A stretch of 35,584 bases of DNA from contig JAILRR010000064.1 of assembly GCA_024698065.1 (NCBI GenBank), positions 1-35,584 on the forward strand, given 5' to 3'. Shown here in pieces: positions 15,949 through 24,776 of the stretch (its first letter is position 1; each line of letters starts with the position of its first letter). Under the pieces are notes generated by a model that worked only from the letters and a program-made list of their open reading frames with translations, made no database searches and was not told where the DNA came from. Source of the DNA: Bacilli bacterium. Its GTDB lineage: Bacteria; Bacillota_I; Bacilli_A; RFN20; CAG-826. A program made the position numbers and the translations under genes.

Positions 15949-17922
15949 ATGATTAGTCGCTTCAATGAAAAGGATGCGCTCGCAGTCAGCGCCATCCGCG
16001 CTCTCGTTATTGACGAGATCAACAAGGCCAACAGTGGCCACCCAGGCATGGCGCTTGATATCGCACCAGCCCTCTACGTTCTTTATAAGAACCACCTTGT
16101 CGCTGACCCAAAGCACCCAGAATGGATCAATCGCGACCGTTTCGTCCTTTCTAGCGGACACAACAGCGCTCTTCTCTACGCCATGCTTCATGTTGCTGGC
16201 TATGAAGTGAGCCTTGATGATATCAAACAGTTCCGTCAGCTCAACTCCAAGACCCCAGGCCATCCTGAATATGGCTGGACCAAAGGCGTTGATGCTACCG
16301 GTGGACCTTTAGGTCAGGGCGTTGCCCAAGCCGTTGGTATGGCGATGGCCGAAGAAAAAATCCGTGGTTCCTATGCCGAAGGCGAAAAGATCATGGATCA
16401 CTATACCTACTGTCTTTGTGGCGATGGCTGCTTAGAAGAAGGCATTGCCCAGGAAGCTATCTCCCTTGCCGGTATGCAGAAGCTCGGCAAACTCATCCTT
16501 ATCTATGATAAGAACACCTCAACCCTCGATGGTCCAACTTCCAACTCCATGACCGAAGACGAGATTCTTCGCTTCAAAGCTATGGAGTGGAATGTCCTCG
16601 AAGTCAAAGATGGCAACGACCTTGATGAAATCGATGCTGCCTTAACTGAGGCTCACAAGCATTCTGATGCTCCAACCATGATTCTTATCAACACCGTTAT
16701 CGGTTATGGTTCTCCAAAAGCCGGAAGCCACACCACCCACGGATCTCCTTTGGGAGAAGAAGCTGGTGCCGCTACCAAGAAGGCTCTTGGTTTTGACTTC
16801 CCTCCATTCACCGTTCCAGAATCCACCTATGCTGAGTTCAATGAGAACTTTGGCAAGCGTGGTGCGAAAGCTTATGCCGATTATCAGGCTACCTATGCCG
16901 CCTATGGCAAAGCCCATCCAGAGGACTTAAAGGTCTTCGAAGCCGCCTTCAAGCGCGATGTCAAAGCCTTCAAGTTCGCCGATCCATCTGTCGCCGAGAA
17001 ACCAGAGGCTACCCGTAATTCCAGTGGCCGTATGCTTGTTGAAGTTGCCGCCAACATCCCATTCACCTTTGGTGGAAGTGCTGACGTCGCCTCGAGCGTC
17101 AAGACCGCCATCCCAGGCGATCCAGGCTTCGATGCCGAACACCGTGCCGCCAAGAATATCAACTGGGGTATCCGTGAATTCGCCATGGCTGCTGCCCAGA
17201 ACGGTATGTTGCTTCATGGTGGTTTAACCACCTACGTTGGCTGCTTCTTGGTCTTCAGTGACTATATGAAGAACGCCATCCGTATGAGCGCTATTCAGCA
17301 CTTACCAGCCATTTATCTATTCTCCCACGACTCCATCGCCGTTGGCGAAGATGGTCCAACCCACGAACCAATCGAGCAGCTTGTTGCCCTTAGAAGCATC
17401 CCAGGTGTCGAAGTTCTCCGTCCAGCCGATACCAAAGAGTGCTTTGCCGCTTGGCGTTTAGCTCTTGAAACCAAGGATCACCCAGTCTGTCTTATCCTTT
17501 CCCGTCAGAACCTCCGCAACCTCGAGAAATCTTCTCTTGAGACCGTTGCAGATGGTGCTTACGTCGAAAAGAAGGAGGAGAAAGCCGACCTTGAGCTCAT
17601 CGCTACCGGAAGTGAAGTCGGTCTTGCCCTTGATGCTGCCGCCCTTCTCAAAGAGAAAGGCATCAAAGCCAGCGTCATCTCCATGCCAAGCGTTGAGCGT
17701 TTCGAGAAGCTCCCACAGGCTAAGAAAGACGCCATCATCACTCTTCCAAAAGCCAAACGCGTCGCTATCGAGATGTTAAGCGGCCTTTCTTGGTACAAAT
17801 ATGCCGACAACGTCATCTCCCAGGATGAATTCGGTTACAGCGCCCCAGCTGATCAGGTCATGGATGTCTGTGGCTTCACCGCTGAGAAAGTGGCTGCCAA
17901 GATTGCCAAACTTATCGCGTAG
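15949..17922 (+). CDS. tkt: Transketolase
   Basis: A 657-aa thiamine-diphosphate enzyme of the non-oxidative pentose phosphate pathway. Motifs in order: ANSGHPGMALDIAP, SSGHNSALLYAML, GGPLGQGVAQAVGMA, and the TPP-binding CGDGCLEEGIAQEA ending in YDKN. The pyrimidine domain contains WGIREFAMAAAQNG and GEDGPTHEPIEQL; the C-terminal domain is complete. AAGGAG at 15935-15940 lies 8 bases before the ATG. Codons are strongly biased towards C-ending ones, as in other presumably highly expressed genes here. Confidence 0.97.
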   Translation: MISRFNEKDALAVSAIRALVIDEINKANSGHPGMALDIAPALYVLYKNHLVADPKHPEWINRDRFVLSSGHNSALLYAMLHVAGYEVSLDDIKQFRQLNSKTPGHPEYGWTKGVDATGGPLGQGVAQAVGMAMAEEKIRGSYAEGEKIMDHYTYCLCGDGCLEEGIAQEAISLAGMQKLGKLILIYDKNTSTLDGPTSNSMTEDEILRFKAMEWNVLEVKDGNDLDEIDAALTEAHKHSDAPTMILINTVIGYGSPKAGSHTTHGSPLGEEAGAATKKALGFDFPPFTVPESTYAEFNENFGKRGAKAYADYQATYAAYGKAHPEDLKVFEAAFKRDVKAFKFADPSVAEKPEATRNSSGRMLVEVAANIPFTFGGSADVASSVKTAIPGDPGFDAEHRAAKNINWGIREFAMAAAQNGMLLHGGLTTYVGCFLVFSDYMKNAIRMSAIQHLPAIYLFSHDSIAVGEDGPTHEPIEQLVALRSIPGVEVLRPADTKECFAAWRLALETKDHPVCLILSRQNLRNLEKSSLETVADGAYVEKKEEKADLELIATGSEVGLALDAAALLKEKGIKASVISMPSVERFEKLPQAKKDAIITLPKAKRVAIEMLSGLSWYKYADNVISQDEFGYSAPADQVMDVCGFTAEKVAAKIAKLIA

Positions 17923-17948
17923 TACTTTCATTGCTTCGGTATTTTCAT

Positions 17949-17954
17949 TAAAAT
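17949..17954 (+). promoter_or_regulatory. -10 box placed for a leaderless asp23
   Basis: TAAAAT (17949-17954) occupies exactly -12 to -7 from the ATG at 17961. No Shine-Dalgarno lies between tkt and this start. A weak TTTCAT (17926-17931) is 17 bases upstream. Confidence 0.6.
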
Positions 17955-17960
17955 AAACTC

Positions 17961-18356
17961 ATGAGCGATTTCTACTATCTCAACAATTACCAGCAAGCTG
18001 GGAAGATGGGTATCTCGAGAAAAGCCTTCGAGAATATCGTCACCATCGCGAGTAACAATCTCCAGAATGTCAAAATCAACAACTATGGAGAGACTCTTAC
18101 CCGTCTTGGCAACATCATCTCCGCTGTCCGCCCGGTCAAAGCTTTCTTCAAGAAAGACGGCCGAGTTGATTTGATGCTCGATGTTGTGGTGGGTGGAAAC
18201 GTGACCGCGATTGCCGATCTTTGCACGAGAATCCAGGAAGAGGTTTCCAACAGCATTTCAATGATGTGTGAGACTGTTCCTGTTTCCGTGGAAATCAGGG
18301 TCTCTAAGGAAAAACCTGCAAAGAAGCCTTCAGATAAAAAGGCTAAAAAGGCTTAA
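17961..18356 (+). CDS. Asp23/Gls24 (DUF322, YqhY-like) family protein
   Basis: A 131-aa member of the Asp23 family, small soluble proteins tied to envelope stress or fatty-acid metabolism control. The family pattern is seen in GISRKAFENIVTIASNN, then a beta-rich core (AFFKKDGRVDLMLDVVV) and a helix ending in VSVEIRV. The last 15 residues are lysine-rich (KEKPAKKPSDKKAKKA). Its position just before nusB matches yqhY-nusB of Bacillus. It appears to have its own promoter and a strong terminator, so it is probably a single-gene unit. Confidence 0.85.
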   Translation: MSDFYYLNNYQQAGKMGISRKAFENIVTIASNNLQNVKINNYGETLTRLGNIISAVRPVKAFFKKDGRVDLMLDVVVGGNVTAIADLCTRIQEEVSNSISMMCETVPVSVEIRVSKEKPAKKPSDKKAKKA

Positions 18357-18386
18357 TAGCCGCAAAAGATTACTTTAGTAATGTCT

Positions 18387-18418
18387 GGTGCCATCTAAAA
18401 AAGGTGGCACCTTTTGTT
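18387..18418 (+). terminator. Rho-independent terminator after asp23
   Basis: A 9-bp stem (18387-18395 with 18403-18411, one G-U pair) with an A-rich 7-base loop is followed by TTTTGTT. A smaller hairpin (TTAC/GTAA, near 18370-18382) lies just before it. Confidence 0.9.
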
Positions 18419-18484
18419 TACCCCTTTTTCTTTCTATTAGATGTGGTAAACTTAGTAGCCTTAATTTCAGGAGGCTTGATCTTT

Positions 18485-18901
18485 ATGGAAAAAACACTAT
18501 CCCGCAACAAAGCCCATGACATCGCACTTTTCGCGATTTATGACGTTCTGACATATTCTGCAGCGAAGCTCCCAGCTCCAATCGAGGATATCGTCAGCGG
18601 CTTAACTGAGCAGTCTTTCGAGGATAGTGATTTTTTTGTTAAGGAAATGGTTTTGGCCATGGTCAAACACTATCAAGAGATCATCCCGATATTTGAGAAG
18701 AACATGAGAAAGTGGACGTTCGACCGTCTTAACCTTCTCGAGCAAGCTTTGCTTTTGCTTGCCTATTGCCAGTCTTATTACAGCGTCGAGAAAACAGATA
18801 AAGCCATCATCATTAACGTTTCTGTTGAGTTGGCTAAGAAATATCTGAGCGATAACGACTATAAATTCGTTAATGCGATTCTGGATAAGGTCTTGGCTTA
18901 A
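18485..18901 (+). CDS. nusB: Transcription antitermination protein NusB
   Basis: A 138-aa all-helical protein that, with NusE, binds boxA RNA and supports rRNA antitermination. The start at 18485 follows AGGAGG (18469-18474). An upstream in-frame start at 18404 would lie inside the preceding terminator. The C-terminal part matches NusB: FDRLNLLEQALLLLA, then KAIIINVSVELAKKY and FVNAILDKVL. The stop overlaps the xseA start by one base. Confidence 0.93.
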   Translation: MEKTLSRNKAHDIALFAIYDVLTYSAAKLPAPIEDIVSGLTEQSFEDSDFFVKEMVLAMVKHYQEIIPIFEKNMRKWTFDRLNLLEQALLLLAYCQSYYSVEKTDKAIIINVSVELAKKYLSDNDYKFVNAILDKVLA

Positions 18902-20100
18902 TGGAAAGAAATCAATTCTATAGCGTCACAGCGATTAACACCCTCATCAAATCGGTAATCGATGGAGAAGAGGGTCTTCATAACGTCTACGTCAAAGGTG
19001 AAATAAGCAACTGGAAGCGTTATGGCTCCGGTGTTTTCTTTGATTTGGTCGATGAAAAGAAAAGTGTTATATCCTGTGTCTTATGGAATGACAATTACAT
19101 CTATTTGCCATTCGAGCCGAAAGCTGGCGATGAGGTCATCGCATTTGGATCGATCAACGTTTTTGTTGGCAGAGGCCGTTACAACTTTACGGTCAAGACG
19201 CTTGAAAAATATGGCCAGGGCGCCGCTTTGTTGGCTCTTGAAGCGCTTAAAAAGAAGCTTCAAGCCGAAGGACTCTTCGATGTCTCCCATAAGAAACCAA
19301 TCCCGGAATTCCCTAAAAGCATTGGCATCATTGTAGGGGAAAACAGTGCCGCTGAAGCTGATCTCATCAAGAACATCACAAGACGCTGGCCTTTATGTGA
19401 TATTGTCGAGTTCCCGTCCCTTGTCCAAGGCAAGGAAGCCCCAAAAGAACTTTTAAAGGCCCTTCTGAGAGTGGAAACGACCGAAATCGATATTTTGATC
19501 ATTGCTCGTGGCGGCGGCTCAAATGAGGACCTTAGCGCGTTTAATGACGAAGCATTGGCTAGAGAGTTGTACGCTTGTAAGATTCCATGCATCTCTGCCG
19601 TCGGTCATGAAATCGACACTACTTTGATCGATTATGTCTCTGATTTGAGGGTGAGCACACCAACGGGAGCCGCAGAGGCCGCAACGCCTGACCAGGCTGA
19701 AATCCGCGCAGCCCTTATGGGAACTGAAGAATTACTTGATGGTTCAATAGATAATTTGATTTCCAAGAAAAAGGATTTACTGAAACATCTCAGTGAAAGA
19801 CCGTTCTTTAAGAACCCATCTTCGAATTATGCAAAAGCAAAAGAAGAAGTGCAGCAGCTTTCAAAACGACTTGATTTGTCCATTGGGCATTCATTGGAAA
19901 TGGCGAGAAATCAAATCAAGTCTCTCTCATCGAAGTTAGATGCCCTCAGCCCAAGGAATGTAATTAACCGTGGTTATTCGATGACGACGGATCAAAAAGG
20001 AAATGTAGTAACATCTGTAAAACAGATAAGAGAAGGTGACACGCTTAAAAGCGTATTGAAAGATGGTACAATAACGTCTAAAGTCACCTCCAAGGAGTAA
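18901..20100 (+). CDS. xseA: Exodeoxyribonuclease VII large subunit
   Basis: A 399-aa catalytic subunit of ExoVII, which degrades single-stranded DNA. It has an N-terminal OB domain (VYVKGEISNWKRYGSGVFFDL), the catalytic core with RGGGSNEDLSAFNDE and SAVGHEIDTTLIDYVSDLRVSTPT, and a long coiled-coil region towards the C-terminus where XseB subunits dock. Length is slightly short for the family. It is translationally coupled to nusB, and xseB follows three bases after its stop. Confidence 0.96.
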   Translation: MERNQFYSVTAINTLIKSVIDGEEGLHNVYVKGEISNWKRYGSGVFFDLVDEKKSVISCVLWNDNYIYLPFEPKAGDEVIAFGSINVFVGRGRYNFTVKTLEKYGQGAALLALEALKKKLQAEGLFDVSHKKPIPEFPKSIGIIVGENSAAEADLIKNITRRWPLCDIVEFPSLVQGKEAPKELLKALLRVETTEIDILIIARGGGSNEDLSAFNDEALARELYACKIPCISAVGHEIDTTLIDYVSDLRVSTPTGAAEAATPDQAEIRAALMGTEELLDGSIDNLISKKKDLLKHLSERPFFKNPSSNYAKAKEEVQQLSKRLDLSIGHSLEMARNQIKSLSSKLDALSPRNVINRGYSMTTDQKGNVVTSVKQIREGDTLKSVLKDGTITSKVTSKE

Positions 20101-20103
20101 TCT

Positions 20104-20298
20104 ATGGAAAAGAAAAAGGAACTTAGTTTCGAAGAAAAGCTCGCTCGTTTAAATGAGATCGTTGAAAAAGTCGAGAACACGACTCTTTCCCTAGAAGACG
20201 CCATGAAACTTTATGAAGAGGGTAACGCTCTCATCAAAGATCTTCAAAAGTCTTTAGATGAGGCCGAGGCCAAGATTAAAGTTATCAAAGACAAATAG
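20104..20298 (+). CDS. xseB: Exodeoxyribonuclease VII small subunit
   Basis: A 64-aa helical hairpin subunit that assembles on the XseA coiled coil. LSFEEKLARLNEIVEKVEN and LSLEDAMKLYEEGNALI are the family signature. AAGGAG overlapping the xseA stop provides the ribosome-binding site. ispA, normally between xseB and dxs, is absent. Confidence 0.95.
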   Translation: MEKKKELSFEEKLARLNEIVEKVENTTLSLEDAMKLYEEGNALIKDLQKSLDEAEAKIKVIKDK

Positions 20299-20338
20299 AT
20301 AATAGTCAAATATTAGTAGTTTTTAAGTTGATAGTACT

Positions 20339-22195
20339 ATGGCAAAGAAGGTAGAACACATCGACATAAAATGTATAAAAGACCCAAGCATAGTCAAAAA
20401 ACTTGACCGTAAGTCTTTAGCTTTGCTTTGCCAAGACATAAGAGAAGAGATTATTAGGGCTACATCAGAGTATGGCGGCCATTTGAGTTCAAATTTAGGC
20501 GTAGTCGAATTGACTGTGGCTCTCCATCGTAATTTTGATTTCCCAAAGGACAAATTGATCCTCGATGTCTCGCATCAATCGTATACTCACAAGATTCTGA
20601 CCGGCCGAAGCCTAGAGAACCTAAATTCCAAAGATGGCGTCTCAGGTTTTATGCGCATGGATGAATCCGAATATGATTGTTATGAATCGGGTCACTCATC
20701 AACATCGCTTTCTGCCGCTGAAGGATTTGCCGTTGCTCGCGATATCAAAAAAGAAGACTTTTACATTGTTCCAGTAATCGGCGATGGTTCCTTGGTTAAT
20801 GGCCTCTCATTTGAAGCTTTGAATCACATTGCAGGCCGTTTCGGGAAAATGATCATCGTCATCAACGATAACGATATGTCGATCTCTCGTCCTGTTGGTG
20901 GCTTAGGAAAGTTCTTCAGAAGAATCTCGACGGCTAGAGGCTATAACTCTTTCAAAGAAAGATATAGGAACGCTCTTCAGAAAAATGCTGTTGGTCGCTG
21001 GTTTTACAGGTTTAGCTATTCTTTGAAGAATTGCATCAAACGCATTTTGGTCCCTTTGACTTTGTTTGATAACCTCGGTTTTACCTATATGGGTCCTTAT
21101 GATGGACACGATATCAAAATGCTTGATAAGGCTTTCAAGCGGGCGAAAAACGCGACAAAAACTGTAATCATGCATGTCTATACGACAAAAGGAAAAGGAT
21201 ACGAGCCTGCCGAAAAGGATAAAACTGGTTATTGGCATGGCGTAACGCCTTTTGAGATCGAATCTGGCGAACCAAAAAATATGCATCCCGGGGAATGTTC
21301 ATGGCCTCATTTTGTGGGCGATTTAGTGAAATCCGAGATGGAAAAACACGAAGATGCCTTGCTTGTTTGCCCGGGTATGATCAAAGGGAGTCATCTTGAA
21401 GAAAGCTTTGAAGCCTTCCCGGATAGATCGATCGACGTTGGAATCGCCGAAGAACACGCTTTGACCATGGCTGGTGCCAGCAATTTGGCCGGAATGCATC
21501 CGATTGTCTGCGTTTATTCGACATTCCTTCAGAGAGCATATGACGAAATACTCCATGATTGTGCAAGAATGAACGTTGATATGACACTTTTAATCGATCG
21601 CGCTGGACTTGTCGGTAAAGATGGCGAAACACATATGGGAATCTACGACGAAGCTTACTTGAAATCGATTCCAGGAACGAATCTCTACATGCCATCAACG
21701 CCTCAAGAAATGCGTGGTCTTATCGACTATTCAATGGAAAAAGGTCATGGAATTGTTGCGATCAGATATCCGCATACTCTTTTCAAATGTAAAGAAATCA
21801 ACGAAAAGAGTTTTGAGGTTAAGCCTTGGGTAAAATTGGAAAATGTAAAGAATTCGAATGAAGCCGTAATTGCCGTTGGACCTAAAGGAAGACAATTATT
21901 GAATGCTTTGTCAGAAAAAGGATATCAAGGAGAATTAATCGTAGCTCTCAAATTAAATCCTTTACCTGAAGAAATCGATGAAATTGTAAAGAAAGACAAA
22001 ATCTATATTTACGATTCCTATGGAACCGAAGCCGGCTTTGTCGAGAGTCTTAGCGCAGCCTTAATCAAAAAAGGCTTCAAAGGATCTGTTAAAGCGTTTG
22101 CTGTTCCAAATACCTATGTTCAGCATGCGACGATAGCCGAACAAGAAAAAGAATATGGTTTAGACATCGAAACCATGCTTAAACAGATTCTATAA
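20339..22195 (+). CDS. dxs: 1-deoxy-D-xylulose-5-phosphate synthase
   Basis: A 618-aa thiamine-diphosphate enzyme that condenses pyruvate and glyceraldehyde-3-phosphate, the first step of the MEP isoprenoid pathway. The signature residues are GHLSSNLGVVELTVALH, the TPP motif GDGSLVNGLSFEALNHI ending in NDND, YMGPYDGHD, and VGIAEEHALTMAGA. The length is normal. There is no obvious Shine-Dalgarno; the 40-base gap after xseB is AT-rich and holds no clear promoter. Codon use is more A/T-rich than in the first 18 kb. Confidence 0.95.
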   Translation: MAKKVEHIDIKCIKDPSIVKKLDRKSLALLCQDIREEIIRATSEYGGHLSSNLGVVELTVALHRNFDFPKDKLILDVSHQSYTHKILTGRSLENLNSKDGVSGFMRMDESEYDCYESGHSSTSLSAAEGFAVARDIKKEDFYIVPVIGDGSLVNGLSFEALNHIAGRFGKMIIVINDNDMSISRPVGGLGKFFRRISTARGYNSFKERYRNALQKNAVGRWFYRFSYSLKNCIKRILVPLTLFDNLGFTYMGPYDGHDIKMLDKAFKRAKNATKTVIMHVYTTKGKGYEPAEKDKTGYWHGVTPFEIESGEPKNMHPGECSWPHFVGDLVKSEMEKHEDALLVCPGMIKGSHLEESFEAFPDRSIDVGIAEEHALTMAGASNLAGMHPIVCVYSTFLQRAYDEILHDCARMNVDMTLLIDRAGLVGKDGETHMGIYDEAYLKSIPGTNLYMPSTPQEMRGLIDYSMEKGHGIVAIRYPHTLFKCKEINEKSFEVKPWVKLENVKNSNEAVIAVGPKGRQLLNALSEKGYQGELIVALKLNPLPEEIDEIVKKDKIYIYDSYGTEAGFVESLSAALIKKGFKGSVKAFAVPNTYVQHATIAEQEKEYGLDIETMLKQIL

Positions 22196-22223
22196 AATAG
22201 TTAACATAACGGGAAATCTAAAA

Positions 22224-22229
22224 TAAAAT
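22224..22229 (+). promoter_or_regulatory. -10 box placed for a leaderless dinB
   Basis: TAAAAT (22224-22229) lies exactly at -12 to -7 from the GTG at 22236. No Shine-Dalgarno exists in the 40-base gap after dxs. Confidence 0.55.
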
Positions 22230-22235
22230 ATCTCC

Positions 22236-23420
22236 GTGGCAAAAATAATCGTTCACGTAGATTTAAACGCTTTCTTCGCGACCGCTGAGCAAATCCGAAG
22301 ACCAGATTACGTAGGAAAACCAGTAATCGTTGGCGGACTTGGTCCTCGCGGCGTTGTTTCAACAGCCTCCTACGAGGCGAGAAAATATGGTGTTCATTCC
22401 GCGATGCCAATCGGCGAAGCTAGGATGCTTTGTCCTAATGGGATATTTCTTCCAGGTGACTATCCTTATTATGAGATGCTTTCGCGTTCCTTTTTCGGTT
22501 ATCTGAAGAATTATTCATCTTTGGTAGAGGAAGCGTCTATTGATGAAGGGTTCGTTGATATGACATCTTTGCTCAGTAAGACAAAGGATCCTTTATCCGT
22601 ATTGGCTTCATTACAGCGTGGTTTGCTAGAACAGATAGGTTTGAGATGCTCTATAGGTGTTGGGCCTACGAAGTTCCTCGCTAAGATGGCATCCGACATG
22701 AAGAAACCTATGGGAATAACCATAATAAGGCGCAAAGACATCAAAAAAATGCTCTATCCGTTGCCGATTGACAACTTCTTTGGCATAGGAAAGAAAACCG
22801 CAGCGCACTTAAGAAGCAAAGGAATCAACACGATTGGCGATTTTGCTTCAGAGACCGTTAACAACGAATTCGAAATGAAGAAGTTTTTCGGAAAACGTTT
22901 CGATTATTACGTAGATAGCATCAATGGATATGGCGATGATGTCGTCAACCCGGAAAGGCCTGATCCTAAGTCGGTTGGCCATAGCAGAACGTTTATGACC
23001 GACACGGATGACTTCGCTGAGATAAAAGCCGTTATTGAAGAATTATCCAAAGAAGTCGGCGAACGCCTCTCTAAAGAAAAGAAGAAATGTAAAAGAATTG
23101 TCGTAAATGTAAAGGACACCAATTTTAAGGTGAGTTCGAAATCTATCAACCTTAATGAGCCGATTATTGAATCGGAAGACATAATAAAGCTGGCCAAAAA
23201 GCTATTTGCTGATAACTACTCAGGCAAAATGATCAGACTTGTCGGTGTTACTGCGGGAAATCTTGTGCCTTTGAAAGATAGGAATGCTCAAATGTCATTA
23301 TTTGACGATGGCGAATACGATGAGGATAAAACTCAGGTGCTCGTTGATTCTTTAAATAGAAAAGCCAACAAGAAGGTTGTCATGATTGCAAGCGAGGCTT
23401 TGAAGAAAAATGGATATTAA
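22236..23420 (+). CDS. dinB: DNA polymerase IV (Y-family)
   Basis: A 394-aa translesion polymerase. Catalytic carboxylates are Asp9 (HVDLNAFFA) and Asp103-Glu104 (SIDEGF). STASYEARKYGVHSAMP is the fingers motif. The helix-hairpin-helix in the thumb is IGKKTAAHLRSKGI, and the little finger follows. QMSLF (352-356) is a good beta-clamp-binding motif near the C-terminus. It starts with GTG and overlaps xerD by 11 bases. Confidence 0.95.
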   Translation: MAKIIVHVDLNAFFATAEQIRRPDYVGKPVIVGGLGPRGVVSTASYEARKYGVHSAMPIGEARMLCPNGIFLPGDYPYYEMLSRSFFGYLKNYSSLVEEASIDEGFVDMTSLLSKTKDPLSVLASLQRGLLEQIGLRCSIGVGPTKFLAKMASDMKKPMGITIIRRKDIKKMLYPLPIDNFFGIGKKTAAHLRSKGINTIGDFASETVNNEFEMKKFFGKRFDYYVDSINGYGDDVVNPERPDPKSVGHSRTFMTDTDDFAEIKAVIEELSKEVGERLSKEKKKCKRIVVNVKDTNFKVSSKSINLNEPIIESEDIIKLAKKLFADNYSGKMIRLVGVTAGNLVPLKDRNAQMSLFDDGEYDEDKTQVLVDSLNRKANKKVVMIASEALKKNGY

Positions 23421-24291
23421 AGAGGCGGTTTCTTTGTTTTTGCAGCATCTTCAAGTTGAAAAAGGTGTTTCAAAGACGACGATCGATAACTATAAAGAGG
23501 ATTTAAAACTGTTCCTTGGCTATTTTGAAGAGACTAAGACAACAGATGATTTGATGATTCAACAGATTGCTGAGTTCATTCAAAAGGAAGGCGAAGACAA
23601 CAAAGCGGCCTCAACGATACTAAGGCGTTACAGCTGTTTAAAAAATTTCTTTACATTTCTGATTGGAGAAGGGCTCATGGAAGCGGATATCCCGGAATTC
23701 GAAAAACCAAAGAAAGACAAGAAGCTGCCTTTGGTCGTTCCAAACGAAGATGTCGAAGCTTTGCTTGAGGCTCCGGATATGACGAAGGAAAGCGGACAAA
23801 GGGATCGCGCGATGTTGGAAGTTATGTATGCAACCGGCCTTCGTGTTAGCGAATTGATAAGCCTTCAGTTCAAAAACGTAGACTTTCCTGGTCAGATAAT
23901 CACCGTATATGGCAAAGGGAACAAGCAAAGAAGCGTCCCGGTTTCGTCTTTTGCCTTAGATTATCTTCAGAAATACATCAATGGTGTCAGGAAAAGGAAC
24001 CCTGGACACACATCAAATTATCTATTCCTTAATAAACAGGGTCAGCCAGTGTCTAGAGTGTACTTTTTTAAACAAGTTAAAAACTATGCGGCCATGGCTG
24101 GTATCGATGATGGAATATCGCCTCATACGTTAAGGCATTGTTTCGCGACGCATTTATTAGAGAACGGTGCTGAACTAAGGGCCGTTCAAGAAATGTTGGG
24201 ACACAGTAAGATTTCGACAACACAGATTTATACCCAGGTATCAACGAATCGTATTGTTTCAGCATACGATAGATATAGTTCTAGAAAATAA
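23410..24291 (+). CDS. xerD: Tyrosine recombinase XerC/XerD
   Basis: A 293-aa site-specific recombinase that resolves chromosome dimers. It has an N-terminal SAM-like core-binding domain (about 1-88) and a catalytic domain with a full set of residues: Arg145, Lys169, His239, Arg242, His265 and nucleophile Tyr274. It is closest in pattern to XerD, but XerC cannot be excluded. It overlaps dinB, so it is probably cotranscribed. It is not flanked by any visible mobile element. Confidence 0.92.
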   Translation: MDIKEAVSLFLQHLQVEKGVSKTTIDNYKEDLKLFLGYFEETKTTDDLMIQQIAEFIQKEGEDNKAASTILRRYSCLKNFFTFLIGEGLMEADIPEFEKPKKDKKLPLVVPNEDVEALLEAPDMTKESGQRDRAMLEVMYATGLRVSELISLQFKNVDFPGQIITVYGKGNKQRSVPVSSFALDYLQKYINGVRKRNPGHTSNYLFLNKQGQPVSRVYFFKQVKNYAAMAGIDDGISPHTLRHCFATHLLENGAELRAVQEMLGHSKISTTQIYTQVSTNRIVSAYDRYSSRK

Positions 24292-24293
24292 TA

Positions 24294-24315
24294 AATATGA
24301 ACGAACATTCATATT
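24294..24315 (+). repeat. Inverted repeat just after xerD
   Basis: A perfect 8-bp stem (24294-24301 AATATGAA with 24308-24315 TTCATATT) and a 6-base loop, three bases after the xerD stop. AT-rich without a T tract, so only a weak candidate for termination or transcript protection. Confidence 0.45.
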
Positions 24316-24317
24316 AA

Positions 24318-24776
24318 ATAATTAATCATGGATGTATTGGTGAAGGGGCAAATGTTGCCTTGGTTCTTTTTGGAATGTGGATAGAAAGCTATGAGCAGTC
24401 CCGCCATGTTGCGTAAGAGAGAGTCCGATAAAATCATCATCGTTATTAAACAAATATATGAATGGCAAACACGTTAACATCGTAAACTATGGAGAAAACA
24501 GTCTTTACAAAAGCCTTTGTGTTTTCGTCAATAAAAAAATAGATTAAGGAAAAGTGCTTTTTTGACCGAATTTTCAGGCGTTGGAATTGTAATCAAAAAT
24601 AGGCAAAGAGATTAGTAATTTTAACAAAATTCAAAAAGTAGGCAATTAGTAGTTTTGATAATTATGTTAATAACTTGGAAAATGCGTTGATTACTAACAA
24701 TATAATTCATAAATAACATTATTATAAAGCCATAAAAACGCTATTAATATTCTATTTAGTTAACATAAAGGCTATT
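24318..24776. other. AT-rich non-coding stretch with short open fragments
   Basis: No intact gene is present. Two short frames look protein-like: 24318-24416 (reads GEGANVALVLFGMWIESYEQ, then stop) and 24395-24547 in another frame (reads MNGKHVNIVNYGENSLYKSL from an ATG at 24458). They may be remains of decayed genes. The rest is A/T-rich with a near-repeat (TAGGCAA followed by ATTAGTA-TTTT) at 24594-24622 and 24635-24656. Confidence 0.4.

Noticed and set aside
18404..18484. N-terminal hydrophobic extension of nusB
   Set aside because: It begins inside the asp23 terminator and includes the nusB ribosome-binding site; NusB proteins start near the ATG at 18485.
23410..24291. xerD as an integrase of a mobile element
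   Set aside because: It overlaps dinB, has XerD length and motifs, and there are no attachment-site repeats or cargo genes nearby.
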